This document shows, in pieces, positions 49,673 through 58,966 of a DNA stretch of 64,000 bases. The translations under genes and the position numbers were made by a program. Under the pieces are notes generated by a model. That model was not told where the DNA came from and did not search any database. It was given only the letters and a program-made list of their open reading frames with translations. Origin of the DNA: Teratosphaeria epicoccoides (Eukaryota > Ascomycota > Dothideomycetes > Mycosphaerellales > Teratosphaeriaceae). Position 1 is the first letter of the stretch; every line of letters starts with the position of its first letter. The stretch is taken from positions 248,001 to 312,000 of the forward strand of contig JADDMT010000023.1 of assembly GCA_021401465.1 (NCBI GenBank). The letters are read 5' to 3'.

Positions 49673-50376
49673 TCAACCAATGTCCATGGCGTCCGGGTCT
49701 TCTACATGTACCTCATGATAGCCCGCACTATACCCATGCGCTGTCTCTATCGCCGCCACATGCTCCCTTTGATCATACTTCCGATTTATCTCCTCATGCC
49801 TGGCCTCCGCCTCGGCCTTCTCCCGTGCCCTCTGCCTTGCCTCTATGATTGCCTTCCTGACCGAATCACTCCCTTCGTTCATCGTGAGTGAGTTCGGCAC
49901 GCTGTAAAGCACCAGCTGCTGATTCTCACTGCTGCCTCCACCGGCCAAAAACTGATGTGGTATTCGGCTCAGCCGTTTCTCAATGTCTGGAAGGAAGACG
50001 AGCCGCTCCACTTCGGAATCGATGTCTGCCAGCTCCTCGTCGAGGTTGTGGATGTATAAGCGATCACGTGTGTCGTCTACTTGCATTGGTTCATCATCTT
50101 TCGTCACTTGCGCCTGTGGTATGGTGGGCTGTTGCACACCCGGGGTCACTGGGGATTGTGTGCTTGAGATTGGGATGTAGTAATTGCTGTTGCTGTGTGC
50201 CTGGGTATTCGCTTGTAGATTGAGCAGGTTGAATCGCTTGGCGAACCTGTATCCATGTCAGAAACTGCTCCAAGTTATGGGACCCGACGCACTTGCCTAA
50301 GATCATCGTTGACCTCGTCGCTGTGTGGACGCTTCCGCCCAGCAACGACGGGTGGTGGAGTCATTGCTGCTCGCAT
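49673..50376 (-). CDS. Conserved-looking fungal protein with acidic C-terminus; 5' end uncertain
   Basis: Exon 2 is 50246-49673. The upstream exon ends at 50297, and the 50-nt intron uses a GC donor (AG|GCAAGT) with a CTGAC branch and CAG acceptor. From the first in-frame ATG at 50376 the product is 217 residues: MRAAMTPPPVVAGRKRPHSD and DEVNDDLRFAKRFNLLNLQ across the junction, then RLYIHNLDEELADIDSEVER, FLPDIEKRLSRIPHQFL, RKAIIEARQRAREKAEAEAR and the end VEDPDAMDIG. The open frame continues upstream of the ATG with protein-like content (LHKLATHVFHNHDVAVTPSR) to a stop near 50498, so a further 5' exon probably exists. Layout suggests a nuclear protein; function unknown. Confidence 0.75.
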
Positions 50377-50641
50377 TCTGAGCTGCAGGAATGGATTGGG
50401 GTCAATGACAGACCTTGAAGGAGTGACTGCGACATCATGGTTGTGGAAAACATGCGTTGCGAGCTTATGAAGCGCGCTCGGAATGGTAGAAGCTTCTCAA
50501 TACGTCCATCGTGCATGTGCTCGGGGCGGGTCGAGATGCATGCCGGCCCGTCTCCAGCCTCCGGGCTTGGGTCACGTCTGGTTCGAGACCTCCAGTCCCG
50601 ACTTCTTTAATTCTCGACTGCAGAGCATTGAGCGTCTCTAC

Positions 50642-53545
50642 ATGCTCCTGCACAGGTACCGGCTCTCGCACAAACAACTCTTCCAGCGGCGTCGGTACTA
50701 CAAAATGGAATGGACCGCCCCAAAGGTCCGGTCGACTTTTGTCGACTTCTTCAAGCAAAACGGACACACCTTTGTGCCATCAAGTTCCGTTGTACCATTG
50801 TCAGATCCGACGCTGCTATTCGCCAATGCTGGCATGAACCAGTACAAGTCCATTTTCCTTGGCACGGTGGATCCAGAGTCAGACTTCGCCAAGCTCAAGC
50901 GCGCGGTCAATTCGCAGAAATGTATTCGTGCTGGTGGCAAGCACAACGACCTTGACGATGTCGGCAAGGACAGCTATCATCACACATTTTTCGAAATGTT
51001 GGGTAACTGGTCATTCGGCGATTACTTCAAGAGGGAGGCGATCGCGTATTCATGGCAGCTGCTCACCAAGACTTATGGCTTACCACCAGATCGATTGTAC
51101 GTCACGTATTTTGAAGGAAAGCATGACGCTGGATTGGAAGCAGATCTTGAGGCCAAGGAGCTCTGGAAAGCTGTCGGTGTTGCAGAAGACCACTTGCTTC
51201 CAGGGAATATGAAGGACAACTTCTGGGAAATGGGCGACCAAGGCCCTTGCGGTCCGTGCTCAGAGATTCACTACGACCGCATTGGGAGTCGCAATGCTGC
51301 ACACCTTGTCAACCGAGACGATCCGAACGTGCTTGAGATCTGGAACAATGTCTTCATCCAATACAATAGAGGACCGGACAAGTCCCTCAAGCCGCTGCCA
51401 AATAAGCACGTCGATACAGGCATGGGTTTCGAGCGACTGGTGTCTGTGCTTCAGAACAAAATGTCAAATTACGACACAGATGTGTTTACACCACTCTTCG
51501 CTAAGATACAGGAGGTCACTGGAAAGCGAGAGTATCGTGGTCAATTCGGCGAAGACGATGCAGATGGCATCGACACCGCATATCGTGTTGTCGCAGATCA
51601 CGTGCGGTTACTGACATTTGCAATCTCTGACGGCGGTGTTCCGAATAACGTTGGTAGGGGTTACGTCGTGCGCCGAGTGCTACGAAGAGGAGCGCGATAT
51701 GCTCGTAAATACTTTAAGGTCGAGATTGGTAGCTTTTTCGCAAAGATAGTGCCGACGCTGGTCGAGCAAATGGGTGGCATGTTCCCAGAGATCAAGAAGA
51801 AGCAGAGTGAAGTGATTGACATCTTGTCTGAGGAGGAGCTGAGCTTCGCCAAGACTCTCGATCGTGGCGAGATCATGTTTGAGAAGTATGTCGAGAAATG
51901 CAGGAAGAGTGGATCGACAGAACTTGCGGGTGCCGACGTCTGGAAATTATATGACACCTATGGCTTTCCTGTGGACTTGACACAGTTGATGGCAGACGAG
52001 CGAGGGCTCAAGATCGACGACAATGCCGTTTCTGAAGCTCAGGAGAAGGCACGCGAGGCCAGCAAGGGTGAGAAAAAAGGTGGCCTTGATCTGCTCAAGC
52101 TTGACGTCTACGCAATCAATGAGCTCGAGAAGAAGGCAGATGTTCCAAAGACCAATGACTCGTACAAATTCCAGCGAGAAGACATCAAAGGCACGATCAA
52201 GGCAATCTATCATGGTGGCAAATTCTCGGATTCGACTGTAGAAGGCGAGCAGGTCGGTTTGATACTGGACAAGACGAACTTTTACGCCGAACAGGGCGGT
52301 CAAGAGTTCGACACTGGCCGAATTCTGATCGACGATGGCGCCCAGCTCAAGGTGGAGAATGTGCAAGTGTACGGCGGCTACGTGCTCCACACTGGGTACA
52401 TGGCGGATGGCAACTTCAAAGTCGGCGATGAAGTGCTCCTGGAGTACGACGAGCTGAGGCGGCAACCGATTCGAAACAACCATACTGGCACACATGTTCT
52501 CAACCATGGTCTGCGGCAAATTCTGGGTGACGATGTCAACCAGAGAGGGTCGCTGGTCGCTCCTGACAAGCTGCGATTCGACTTCAGTCACAAGGCTGGC
52601 GTCACGGACGACGAGCTCAGCAAGATCGAGAAGCACTGTACAGAATACATCCGTCAGAACAGCGAGGTCTACACGAAAGATATGCCGCTTGCAGAGGCAC
52701 GAGAAATTGAAGGTGTACGTGCCGTCTTTGGTGAGACGTACCCAGATCCAGTCCGCGTCGTCTCCATCGGTGTGGATGTGGACGACCTGCAGAACAACCC
52801 TAAAAACCCCGAATGGCGAAATGTGTCTGTCGAGTTCTGCGGTGGTACGCATGTCAAGAACACGCAAGAAATCAAAGAACTCATCATTCTCGAGGAATCC
52901 GGTATCGCGAAGGGCATTCGCCGTATCATCGCCGTTTCCGGATTCACAGCTCACGAAGTCCAGAGATTAGGTGACGAGTGGCAGGCGAAGATAAGCCAGC
53001 TGGAGGGCATGCAGTACAGTCCTGAGAAGGAAGCCAGGACCAAGCAGTACCAGCAGGAACTCGGCCAGACTGAATTGGCTGCCGTCACCAAGACGAAGCT
53101 CCGTGATAGCGTTGTTAAGATCGTCAAAGAGAACCTGGACCATCAAAAGACTGCTCAGAAAGCCGAAAACAAGCTTGTCCTCGACAAGATCATTGAGCAC
53201 TTCGAGAAGAACCAGGATAGTAAGAGTCTCGTGATTCAGGTTCCGGTCTCGTCTAGTTCCAAGGCAGTGCAAGAAGCTATCAAGACTGTCAGTTCGAAGA
53301 ACAAGGACAAGACAGTCTACATTGTCGGTAAGGCCGAAGACAAGGTCGTGCATGGCTGCTATGTGTCGCCTGATGCGCAGGGAAAGGGTGCTGATGCTGC
53401 GAAGTGGAGTAGTGAGGTTGCTGGATGTGTGGGTGGCAAGGCTGGAGGTAAGGGCGCTACAAGTGTTGGGCAGGGGACGCAGGTGGAGAGGGTAGACGAG
53501 GCTGTCGAGGCTGCGAAGAAGTACCTTGAGAGCTTAAGCTTGTGA
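50642..53545 (+). CDS. ALA1: Alanyl-tRNA synthetase, probably serving cytosol and mitochondria
   Basis: This class II synthetase charges tRNA-Ala. The cytosolic start is very likely the ATG at 50705 (MEWTAPKVRSTFVDFFKQNG), giving 946 residues; an in-frame ATG at 50642 adds 21 residues, MLLHRYRLSHKQLFQRRRYY plus K, with six Arg, two Lys and no acidic residue, a plausible mitochondrial presequence. Fungi usually use one gene for both compartments. The catalytic core includes LLFANAGMNQYKSIF, GNWSFGDYFKREAIAYSW and MGDQGPCGPCSEIHYD. The editing domain has HTGTHVLNH near residue 593 and CGGTH near residue 711, numbered from 50705. The C-Ala domain ends with the GGKAGGKGATSVGQGT motif. No intron is needed. 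Confidence 0.96.
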   Translation: MLLHRYRLSHKQLFQRRRYYKMEWTAPKVRSTFVDFFKQNGHTFVPSSSVVPLSDPTLLFANAGMNQYKSIFLGTVDPESDFAKLKRAVNSQKCIRAGGKHNDLDDVGKDSYHHTFFEMLGNWSFGDYFKREAIAYSWQLLTKTYGLPPDRLYVTYFEGKHDAGLEADLEAKELWKAVGVAEDHLLPGNMKDNFWEMGDQGPCGPCSEIHYDRIGSRNAAHLVNRDDPNVLEIWNNVFIQYNRGPDKSLKPLPNKHVDTGMGFERLVSVLQNKMSNYDTDVFTPLFAKIQEVTGKREYRGQFGEDDADGIDTAYRVVADHVRLLTFAISDGGVPNNVGRGYVVRRVLRRGARYARKYFKVEIGSFFAKIVPTLVEQMGGMFPEIKKKQSEVIDILSEEELSFAKTLDRGEIMFEKYVEKCRKSGSTELAGADVWKLYDTYGFPVDLTQLMADERGLKIDDNAVSEAQEKAREASKGEKKGGLDLLKLDVYAINELEKKADVPKTNDSYKFQREDIKGTIKAIYHGGKFSDSTVEGEQVGLILDKTNFYAEQGGQEFDTGRILIDDGAQLKVENVQVYGGYVLHTGYMADGNFKVGDEVLLEYDELRRQPIRNNHTGTHVLNHGLRQILGDDVNQRGSLVAPDKLRFDFSHKAGVTDDELSKIEKHCTEYIRQNSEVYTKDMPLAEAREIEGVRAVFGETYPDPVRVVSIGVDVDDLQNNPKNPEWRNVSVEFCGGTHVKNTQEIKELIILEESGIAKGIRRIIAVSGFTAHEVQRLGDEWQAKISQLEGMQYSPEKEARTKQYQQELGQTELAAVTKTKLRDSVVKIVKENLDHQKTAQKAENKLVLDKIIEHFEKNQDSKSLVIQVPVSSSSKAVQEAIKTVSSKNKDKTVYIVGKAEDKVVHGCYVSPDAQGKGADAAKWSSEVAGCVGGKAGGKGATSVGQGTQVERVDEAVEAAKKYLESLSL

Positions 53546-53706
53546 GCATTCAAACCAGACCAGCCTTGTCTTGAGTTCGACCAAACACAGGCTCGGGCTC
53601 CGCGCATAGCTCTATGGGACGCGGTGTGATAACACGTGAGCACGGTGAAGTAGCCAAGAAGCCGCTGATATCCAAATCGAGCTCCAAGTGTCAATGTCAT
53701 GACCAC

Positions 53707-54472
53707 TCAAGTCTCAGCATACTGATACTTTCCCCCCTTATTCTCGACCGACACCCTAATATGCGCCTCCTCGATCTCCTTCCCACCCACCCTCACCCCC
53801 CCGTTGATCACATCCCCCGACGTCACCGGCCCCACCCCCTTTGGCGTCCCCGTCAACACAATATCCCCCTTCTGCAACGTCATGACTTTACTAATATCAC
53901 TCAACTGCCTCGGAATCCTGAAAAGCATCAGCTCCGTATTATCCTGCTGCTTCATCTCCCCATTCACATTCAAAAAAATGTCAACATTGTGCGGATCCCC
54001 CAGCCTCTCCTTCGAAATCGGCCCATTTATCGGCAAAAACGTATCAAACCCCTTCGCGATACTCCAGGGGTATCCCTTCTTTTTCGCTTCTTCCTGCACA
54101 TTCCGCCCGGTCATGTCGATGGTAAGTAACCAACAGTCGATGTACTTTGAAATTTCTTCTTCGTCTTCGGTATCGAGGTCCTTAATTTCGCGGCCGACGA
54201 CCAGGCCGAGCTCGATTTCAAAGTGCAAGTTGACGCCGGAGGGGCGGAGGATTGGGCCTTCGGTGGGGAGGAGGATGGAGGTGGAGGGTTTGAGGAAATA
54301 GAAGGGCTGTTTGGGGCGCTCGTTGTTGAGTTCAGTGACGTGGTCGGCGTAGTTGCGGCCGATGCAGACGACCTGGAGCCTTGCTGTCAGCAGGGAGGTA
54401 GTATGTTCAGGCGGAAGGTGGATGTGGTCTTGCCTTCCGGCAATTCTGCTTGATCTCTTCAAGCGAAGTCAT
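53707..54472 (-). CDS. FAH-family acylpyruvase (FAHD1-like)
   Basis: This is a fumarylacetoacetate hydrolase-fold enzyme close to FAHD1, which hydrolyses acylpyruvates and decarboxylates oxaloacetate in mitochondria. Exon 1 is 54472-54434 (MTSLEEIKQNCRK) and exon 2 is 54372-53707. The 61-nt intron has a GC donor (AAG|GCAAGA) and a TGCTGACAG branch region; the product is 234 residues. Motifs: VVCIGRNYADHVTELNN, FLKPSTSI, HFEIELGLVVGREI with metal-binding acidic residues, KGFDTFLPINGPI and VLTGTPKGVGPV. The frame is also open upstream of 54472 to an ATG at 54700, adding 76 residues with little acidic content, which could be a mitochondrial presequence. Confidence 0.88.
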
Positions 54473-54700
54473 CTTGGACGTGCTCCTGCTGAAATCCGCA
54501 ATCTGCTGCTGTGACGAATGTGCCTTGATCGCTCCCACTCTCTGTGATGTGGATTCTCTTTGCTGGTGGAGGAAGGCATTTTGTTGGTGGGCGGCGGGTC
54601 TCTGAACATGAATGTGCCCACACACGAACGTGGAGACGAGTCTGGTGTGAGCTTTCGGTTGGAGCAATGCCGAAGTATGGCGCATTGCGGGAAGAAACAT

Positions 54701-55019
54701 CTTCCAGAACAACTCTGCGAGATTGTGTGAAGGCGCAATGGATATCGATGGAGCCTTGGGCTTGATGGCGGAAGTCTAGAGCTATATATGTGTTTCGATG
54801 TCACGGCCTTTGCAGGCATTGGGAATGTGTCTAAGTACGGGTGTAGCGGAAGGAGGGGAATTCTGGAGCAACAGGAAGGAAAGAGACGAGATTGCACATG
54901 GCGTCGGCCATGTCTTTATCCGTGAAGCAGCGACGTGGAAGACGCAGCTCTGTTGATCGAAGTCGCGTAAAACGCGACGGGGACTGTTCGATGATGCAGA
55001 TAATCTGTTTCTAGAGGAT
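54701..55019. other. Spacer upstream of the FAHD1-like gene
   Basis: About 320 bases, promoter of the FAHD1-like gene and 3' flank of the JmjC gene. Nothing else seen. Confidence 0.5.
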
Positions 55020-56647
55020 CTACTCTTCGTCATCTCCTTCACCAAAACAGAAGGAGAAGCCGGTGTCCTCCTCTCCATCCTCATTGTCCTTCTTCGCCGC
55101 CTCACCCCTCGTCAGCTCCTCCCACTTCCCTCTGCGCCCCTTGCTCAGTCTCTCGAGTTCCGCCAGACCCTCCTCCAGCACATCAGCATCGTGATCTCGC
55201 AGTCTCTCCACAAACAACGTGTAAGGATCCTTCACCTCATCGCTGAATCCAGAGACACTCTGTTTCTGATCTCTCAGAAACTGTAGCACAGCGCCGACCC
55301 TGCGTCCCGGGACGAAATTCTGCGTGATGGCTATGCTAGGCTCCAGATTAAGAACCAGATGATACCATCCTGACGGCACGTGCAAGACTTCGCCCTCATA
55401 GCATGTGCCCTCGACACATCCCGTAGTCTGTCGAGCCTCGGCGTGGAAGCCAAGGAGCCACTCGGCGATGGAAAGCGGGCTAGTGATCTCGCTTTGGTCT
55501 TCCGAGACGAAGACACCCGGTGGTGATGGTATCGACGGCGAGGAAGGGAACATGATCCAGTACTTGCTTCCTTTGACCACCGCATTCCAAGCGGAGGTGG
55601 CATTGGGGTCTTTATGGAACGTGCTACCACTGCGTTCAGGCCCGACGATCAGCCAGCGATGGTCCGGACGCTGGGTACCTAGGACGGAGAAGAGGTCGCT
55701 GCCGAAGCAAGTGGGTGGCCAATAGTCTGCGTCGTCTGCAGGGCCTGAGGCGACCTTCAATTGCATTTTGTCAGCGAAGCAGCGGTCGAAGAGGTAGAGC
55801 GGTGATTCGTCGCTGCTGTGTGTCATGTAGTCGACGTACGTGTGCAAAGGCCATTCGACTGATTCGGCGCGGAATGGCACGTCAGAGTATTTCTCAAGAA
55901 GACTTTGGACGGACCAGTCTCTGTAGACGGGCCATTGTTTCACGGGTTGCGTAAGGATGAAGGGCCGGTTTACCCATGTGCTTTGGAAGTCCTCTGGTGT
56001 TAGGTCATCAAATCTCGCAATCTCGTTGGCCTTGGGAAGGCCTCGGGCGAATGGGCTTAGGGGCACATGAGCACAGAAAAATGGTCTGTGCAGCACGTCT
56101 GAGAAAAGATTTGAGCAGTCCACTCTGGGCTCGTTGCTAGCAGATTGACCGAGATAGGTAGACCGCCATGTGCCTTGCCATGTGAAAGAAGAGGGAGGTG
56201 ACCTACCGCAAGACTCAGCATATTGCCGAGGACGCATGAATGCGACATGAAGACTTACTCGACGAAGAGCGCGCGCCATAGCTCCTCATTTCTCGTAAAA
56301 GCATGCAAAGCTCTGCAGGTAGCGCCTAGAAGTAGCAAGTCCCTTGCTTGCAGATACTCGAGCAGACTTGCCAGCAGTTCATCGGGTACTGCAGCAAACC
56401 GCCCACATGCAGTTTTCAGATTCACGTTTGTCGTGAGAGCATTCCCAGAAGGTCTAACTCCTAGGACATGCCTCTTGACGAGATCAGTGCCGTATGACAA
56501 CTCGTCTGCAGTGACTGGAGCTTCCTCGAACCTGACGCGCTTGGCGGGTCGTGTGTCATCGAGGAGGCGATCCGCTTGAGCCGCTTGAGCGTGGTTGAGC
56601 GATGTGGCGATGTCAATCATCGTTAGCTTCAGACTCATTGCTGACAT
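55020..56647 (-). CDS. F-box and JmjC domain protein
   Basis: Exon 1 is 56647-56259 and exon 2 is 56202-55020, separated by a 56-nt intron (donor GTAAGT, acceptor TAG) that splits the Glu codon in LFVE; the product is 523 residues. The F-box is at about residues 85-129 (VPDELLASLLEYLQARDLLL, then LWRALFVE). The JmjC cupin follows at about residues 215-430 with an intact Fe(II)/2-oxoglutarate site: H-K-D in GSTFHKDPNATSAWN (about 326 and 328) and the distal His in GEVLHVPSGWYH (about 404). Overall it resembles the JMJD6-like hydroxylase branch rather than the large histone demethylases. The C-terminus is acidic. It is divergent from eIF4A. Confidence 0.92.
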
Positions 56648-57004
56648 GGTCGAGTCTAGGTGTGAAAGTCTGGGGGCCGACACATGATGAGTCAGTCAAG
56701 AGGCTGACATTGTGAATCTGCGTCAAAGCCGGGAGCGTCCGTTTACTCCATCCAAATTCGGGGGACCTACATTTTTCGCAACCTACTTGCAGAAAGTTTT
56801 GCTCTTCTACATCAACCACACCACCTGCAACAGACACACCAATTTACGCTAGAACCGTGCGACTCTCCCACTCGAGAGTCCGGTATCTAGTCTTCAAGTA
56901 CAACCGAATCCTCACGCCGGCCTCTCGCCTTCGAGAGCCTGCCCTTACCGCTACATTTTCTCACTCGCGGCGAAGCGCCGGCGAGTCCACACACAACCGC
57001 AATC
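56648..57004. promoter_or_regulatory. Divergent promoter region, F-box/JmjC gene and eIF4A
   Basis: The 357 bases serve both outward genes. The part near eIF4A is C/T rich, as expected before a highly expressed fungal gene; no TATA box was seen. Confidence 0.55.
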
Positions 57005-58333
57005 ATGGCTGATAAGGGACTGGAGGACATCGATGCTGGTGAGTGATACGAGCATTGCGCAATGCTTTGGGGGGTGTGAATATACGAAAGTTGCACAAGC
57101 GACTGACAGGTTCTCGCACGAACAGCCCAGATCGAGTCCAACTACGACGAGACGACTGACAGCTTTGACGCGATGAATCTGAAGGCCGAGCTCCTTCGTG
57201 GTGTGTACGCTTACGGTTTTGAGCGGCCGTCCGCCATCCAGCAGCGCGCTATCATGCCCGTCATCAAGGGCAACGACGTGATTGCGCAGGCGCAGTCCGG
57301 TACCGGCAAGACCGCTACCTTCTCGATCTCTGTCCTTCAGAAAATCGACACCAACCTCAAGGCCTGCCAGGCGCTCATCCTTGCCCCAACCCGTGAGTTG
57401 GCGCAGCAAATTCAGAAGGTTGTGGTCGCCATTGGTGACTTCATGAATATCGAGTGCCACGCGTGCATTGGTGGTACTAGCGTGAGGGATGACATGAAGG
57501 CGCTTCAGGATGGTCCGCAGGTTGTGGTCGGCACGCCAGGTCGTGTTGCCGACATGATTCAGCGCCGCGTGCTCAAGACCGACAGCATGAAGATGTTCGT
57601 GCTTGACGAGGCTGATGAGATGTTGTCTCGCGGTTTCACCGAGCAGATCTACGACATCTTCCAGCTGCTCCCGCAGTCGACTCAGGTCGTCCTCCTCTCT
57701 GCCACCATGCCTCAGGACGTCCTCGAGGTCACGACCAAGTTCATGCGTGACCCGATCCGCATTCTCGTCAAGAAAGATGAGCTCACGCTCGAAGGTATCA
57801 AGCAGTTCTACATCGCTGTGGAAAAGGAGGATTGGAAGCTGGACACTCTCTGCGATCTCTACGAGACTGTTACTATTACTCAGGCTGTCATCTTCTGCAA
57901 CACCCGCAGAAAGGTCGACTGGCTCACCGACAAGCTCACTGCACGCGACTTCACCGTCTCGGCCATGCACGGCGAGATGGACCAGGGCCAACGTGATGTC
58001 ATCATGAAGGAGTTCCGCTCCGGTTCCTCTCGTGTCCTCATCGCGACTGACCTGCTTGCCCGTGGTATCGACGTCCAGCAGGTGTCGCTTGTCATCAACT
58101 ACGACCTCCCGGCCAACAGGGAGAACTACATCCACCGCATCGGTCGTGGTGGCCGTTTCGGTAGGAAGGGTGTCGCGATCAACTTCGTGAGCGCCGATGA
58201 TGTGCGCATGATGCGTGAGATTGAGCAGTTCTACAGCACTCAAATTGAGGAGATGCCCATGAACGTGGCTGGTTAGTCGAACGATTCGTACCCGATTGCT
58301 ACGTATGCTGACATCAAGACAGACCTCATCTAA
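57005..58333 (+). CDS. TIF1: Translation initiation factor eIF4A (DEAD-box helicase)
   Basis: This is the RNA helicase of eIF4F that unwinds 5' leaders. Exons are 57005-57038, 57126-58271 and 58323-58333, with introns of 87 and 51 nt; the product is 396 residues, the usual size. Exon 3 is only 11 nt: joined to GCTG it restores the invariant ending MNVADLI, whereas reading through the intron would give MNVAG and stop. All helicase motifs are present: AQAQSGTGKT (Walker A), PTRELAQQ, TPGRV, DEAD, SAT, ARGIDVQQV and HRIGRGGRFGRKG. Codon use is strongly biased, as for a highly expressed gene, which is why a long shadow frame exists on the other strand. Confidence 0.97.
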
Positions 58334-58966
58334 GTCTGAAACCCACACTTACCCCAAGAAGACCGCCTCCAAGTTCGACTGTGCCGCGGCTGCGATTTGC
58401 TGTGGCGCTTAGTCGGCGAAAGGGGAGGTACAGATACGACGGACGACCGACTGACCGCTTCTACGTGACGTGCACGCTGCTGGCGTGCTGACACGTGTCA
58501 TGGCGGCAGATACGCATACACGTGAGGAGTTTGCTACCTGCTTTTGGTGCGGACCAAAAATGTTTTTGCTTGCGATGCTACTTAGACATGGGCGCGGGTG
58601 TGTGTTATGCGTGAGCATGATGTTCATGCTTAGGCTACATTGCGATTTCGTACGTAGGCTCGCGTACTGATATGCTTCAAGATGTCCGCTTTGTGGCTCA
58701 GGGTGTGCCCGGTAGCCTGACCGCCAAGATCTGCTTGTACTCTCGATGTGGAAGTCGCCCCGAACCACCTTCCATGGATTCCGAGGATCGGTGCATCTCA
58801 GTTCACCTGCATTTCCTTTTGACCATGACTTCTTCAGCTTGAACAATCCATACGTTTGTCCCACGAGCTTCATACGTGCATGGCGATATTACCGATCATT
58901 CCCTCCTGACCAATCAGACGGGCCGGCGACTCTGGTGATGCGCGTACGCGTTGCAGAATCATCGCC
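58334..58966. other. Intergenic spacer after eIF4A
   Basis: About 0.63 kb between two plus-strand genes. No coding frame or repeat is supportable. Confidence 0.5.

Noticed and set aside
51947..52954. 335-codon open frame antisense to AlaRS
   Set aside because: Shadow of the AlaRS editing domain; no recognisable motif.
56951..58348. 465-codon open frame antisense to eIF4A
   Set aside because: It mirrors the strongly biased codons of eIF4A on the other strand, is rich in His/Asp/Val as such shadows are, and shows no domain. It also crosses eIF4A intron boundaries.
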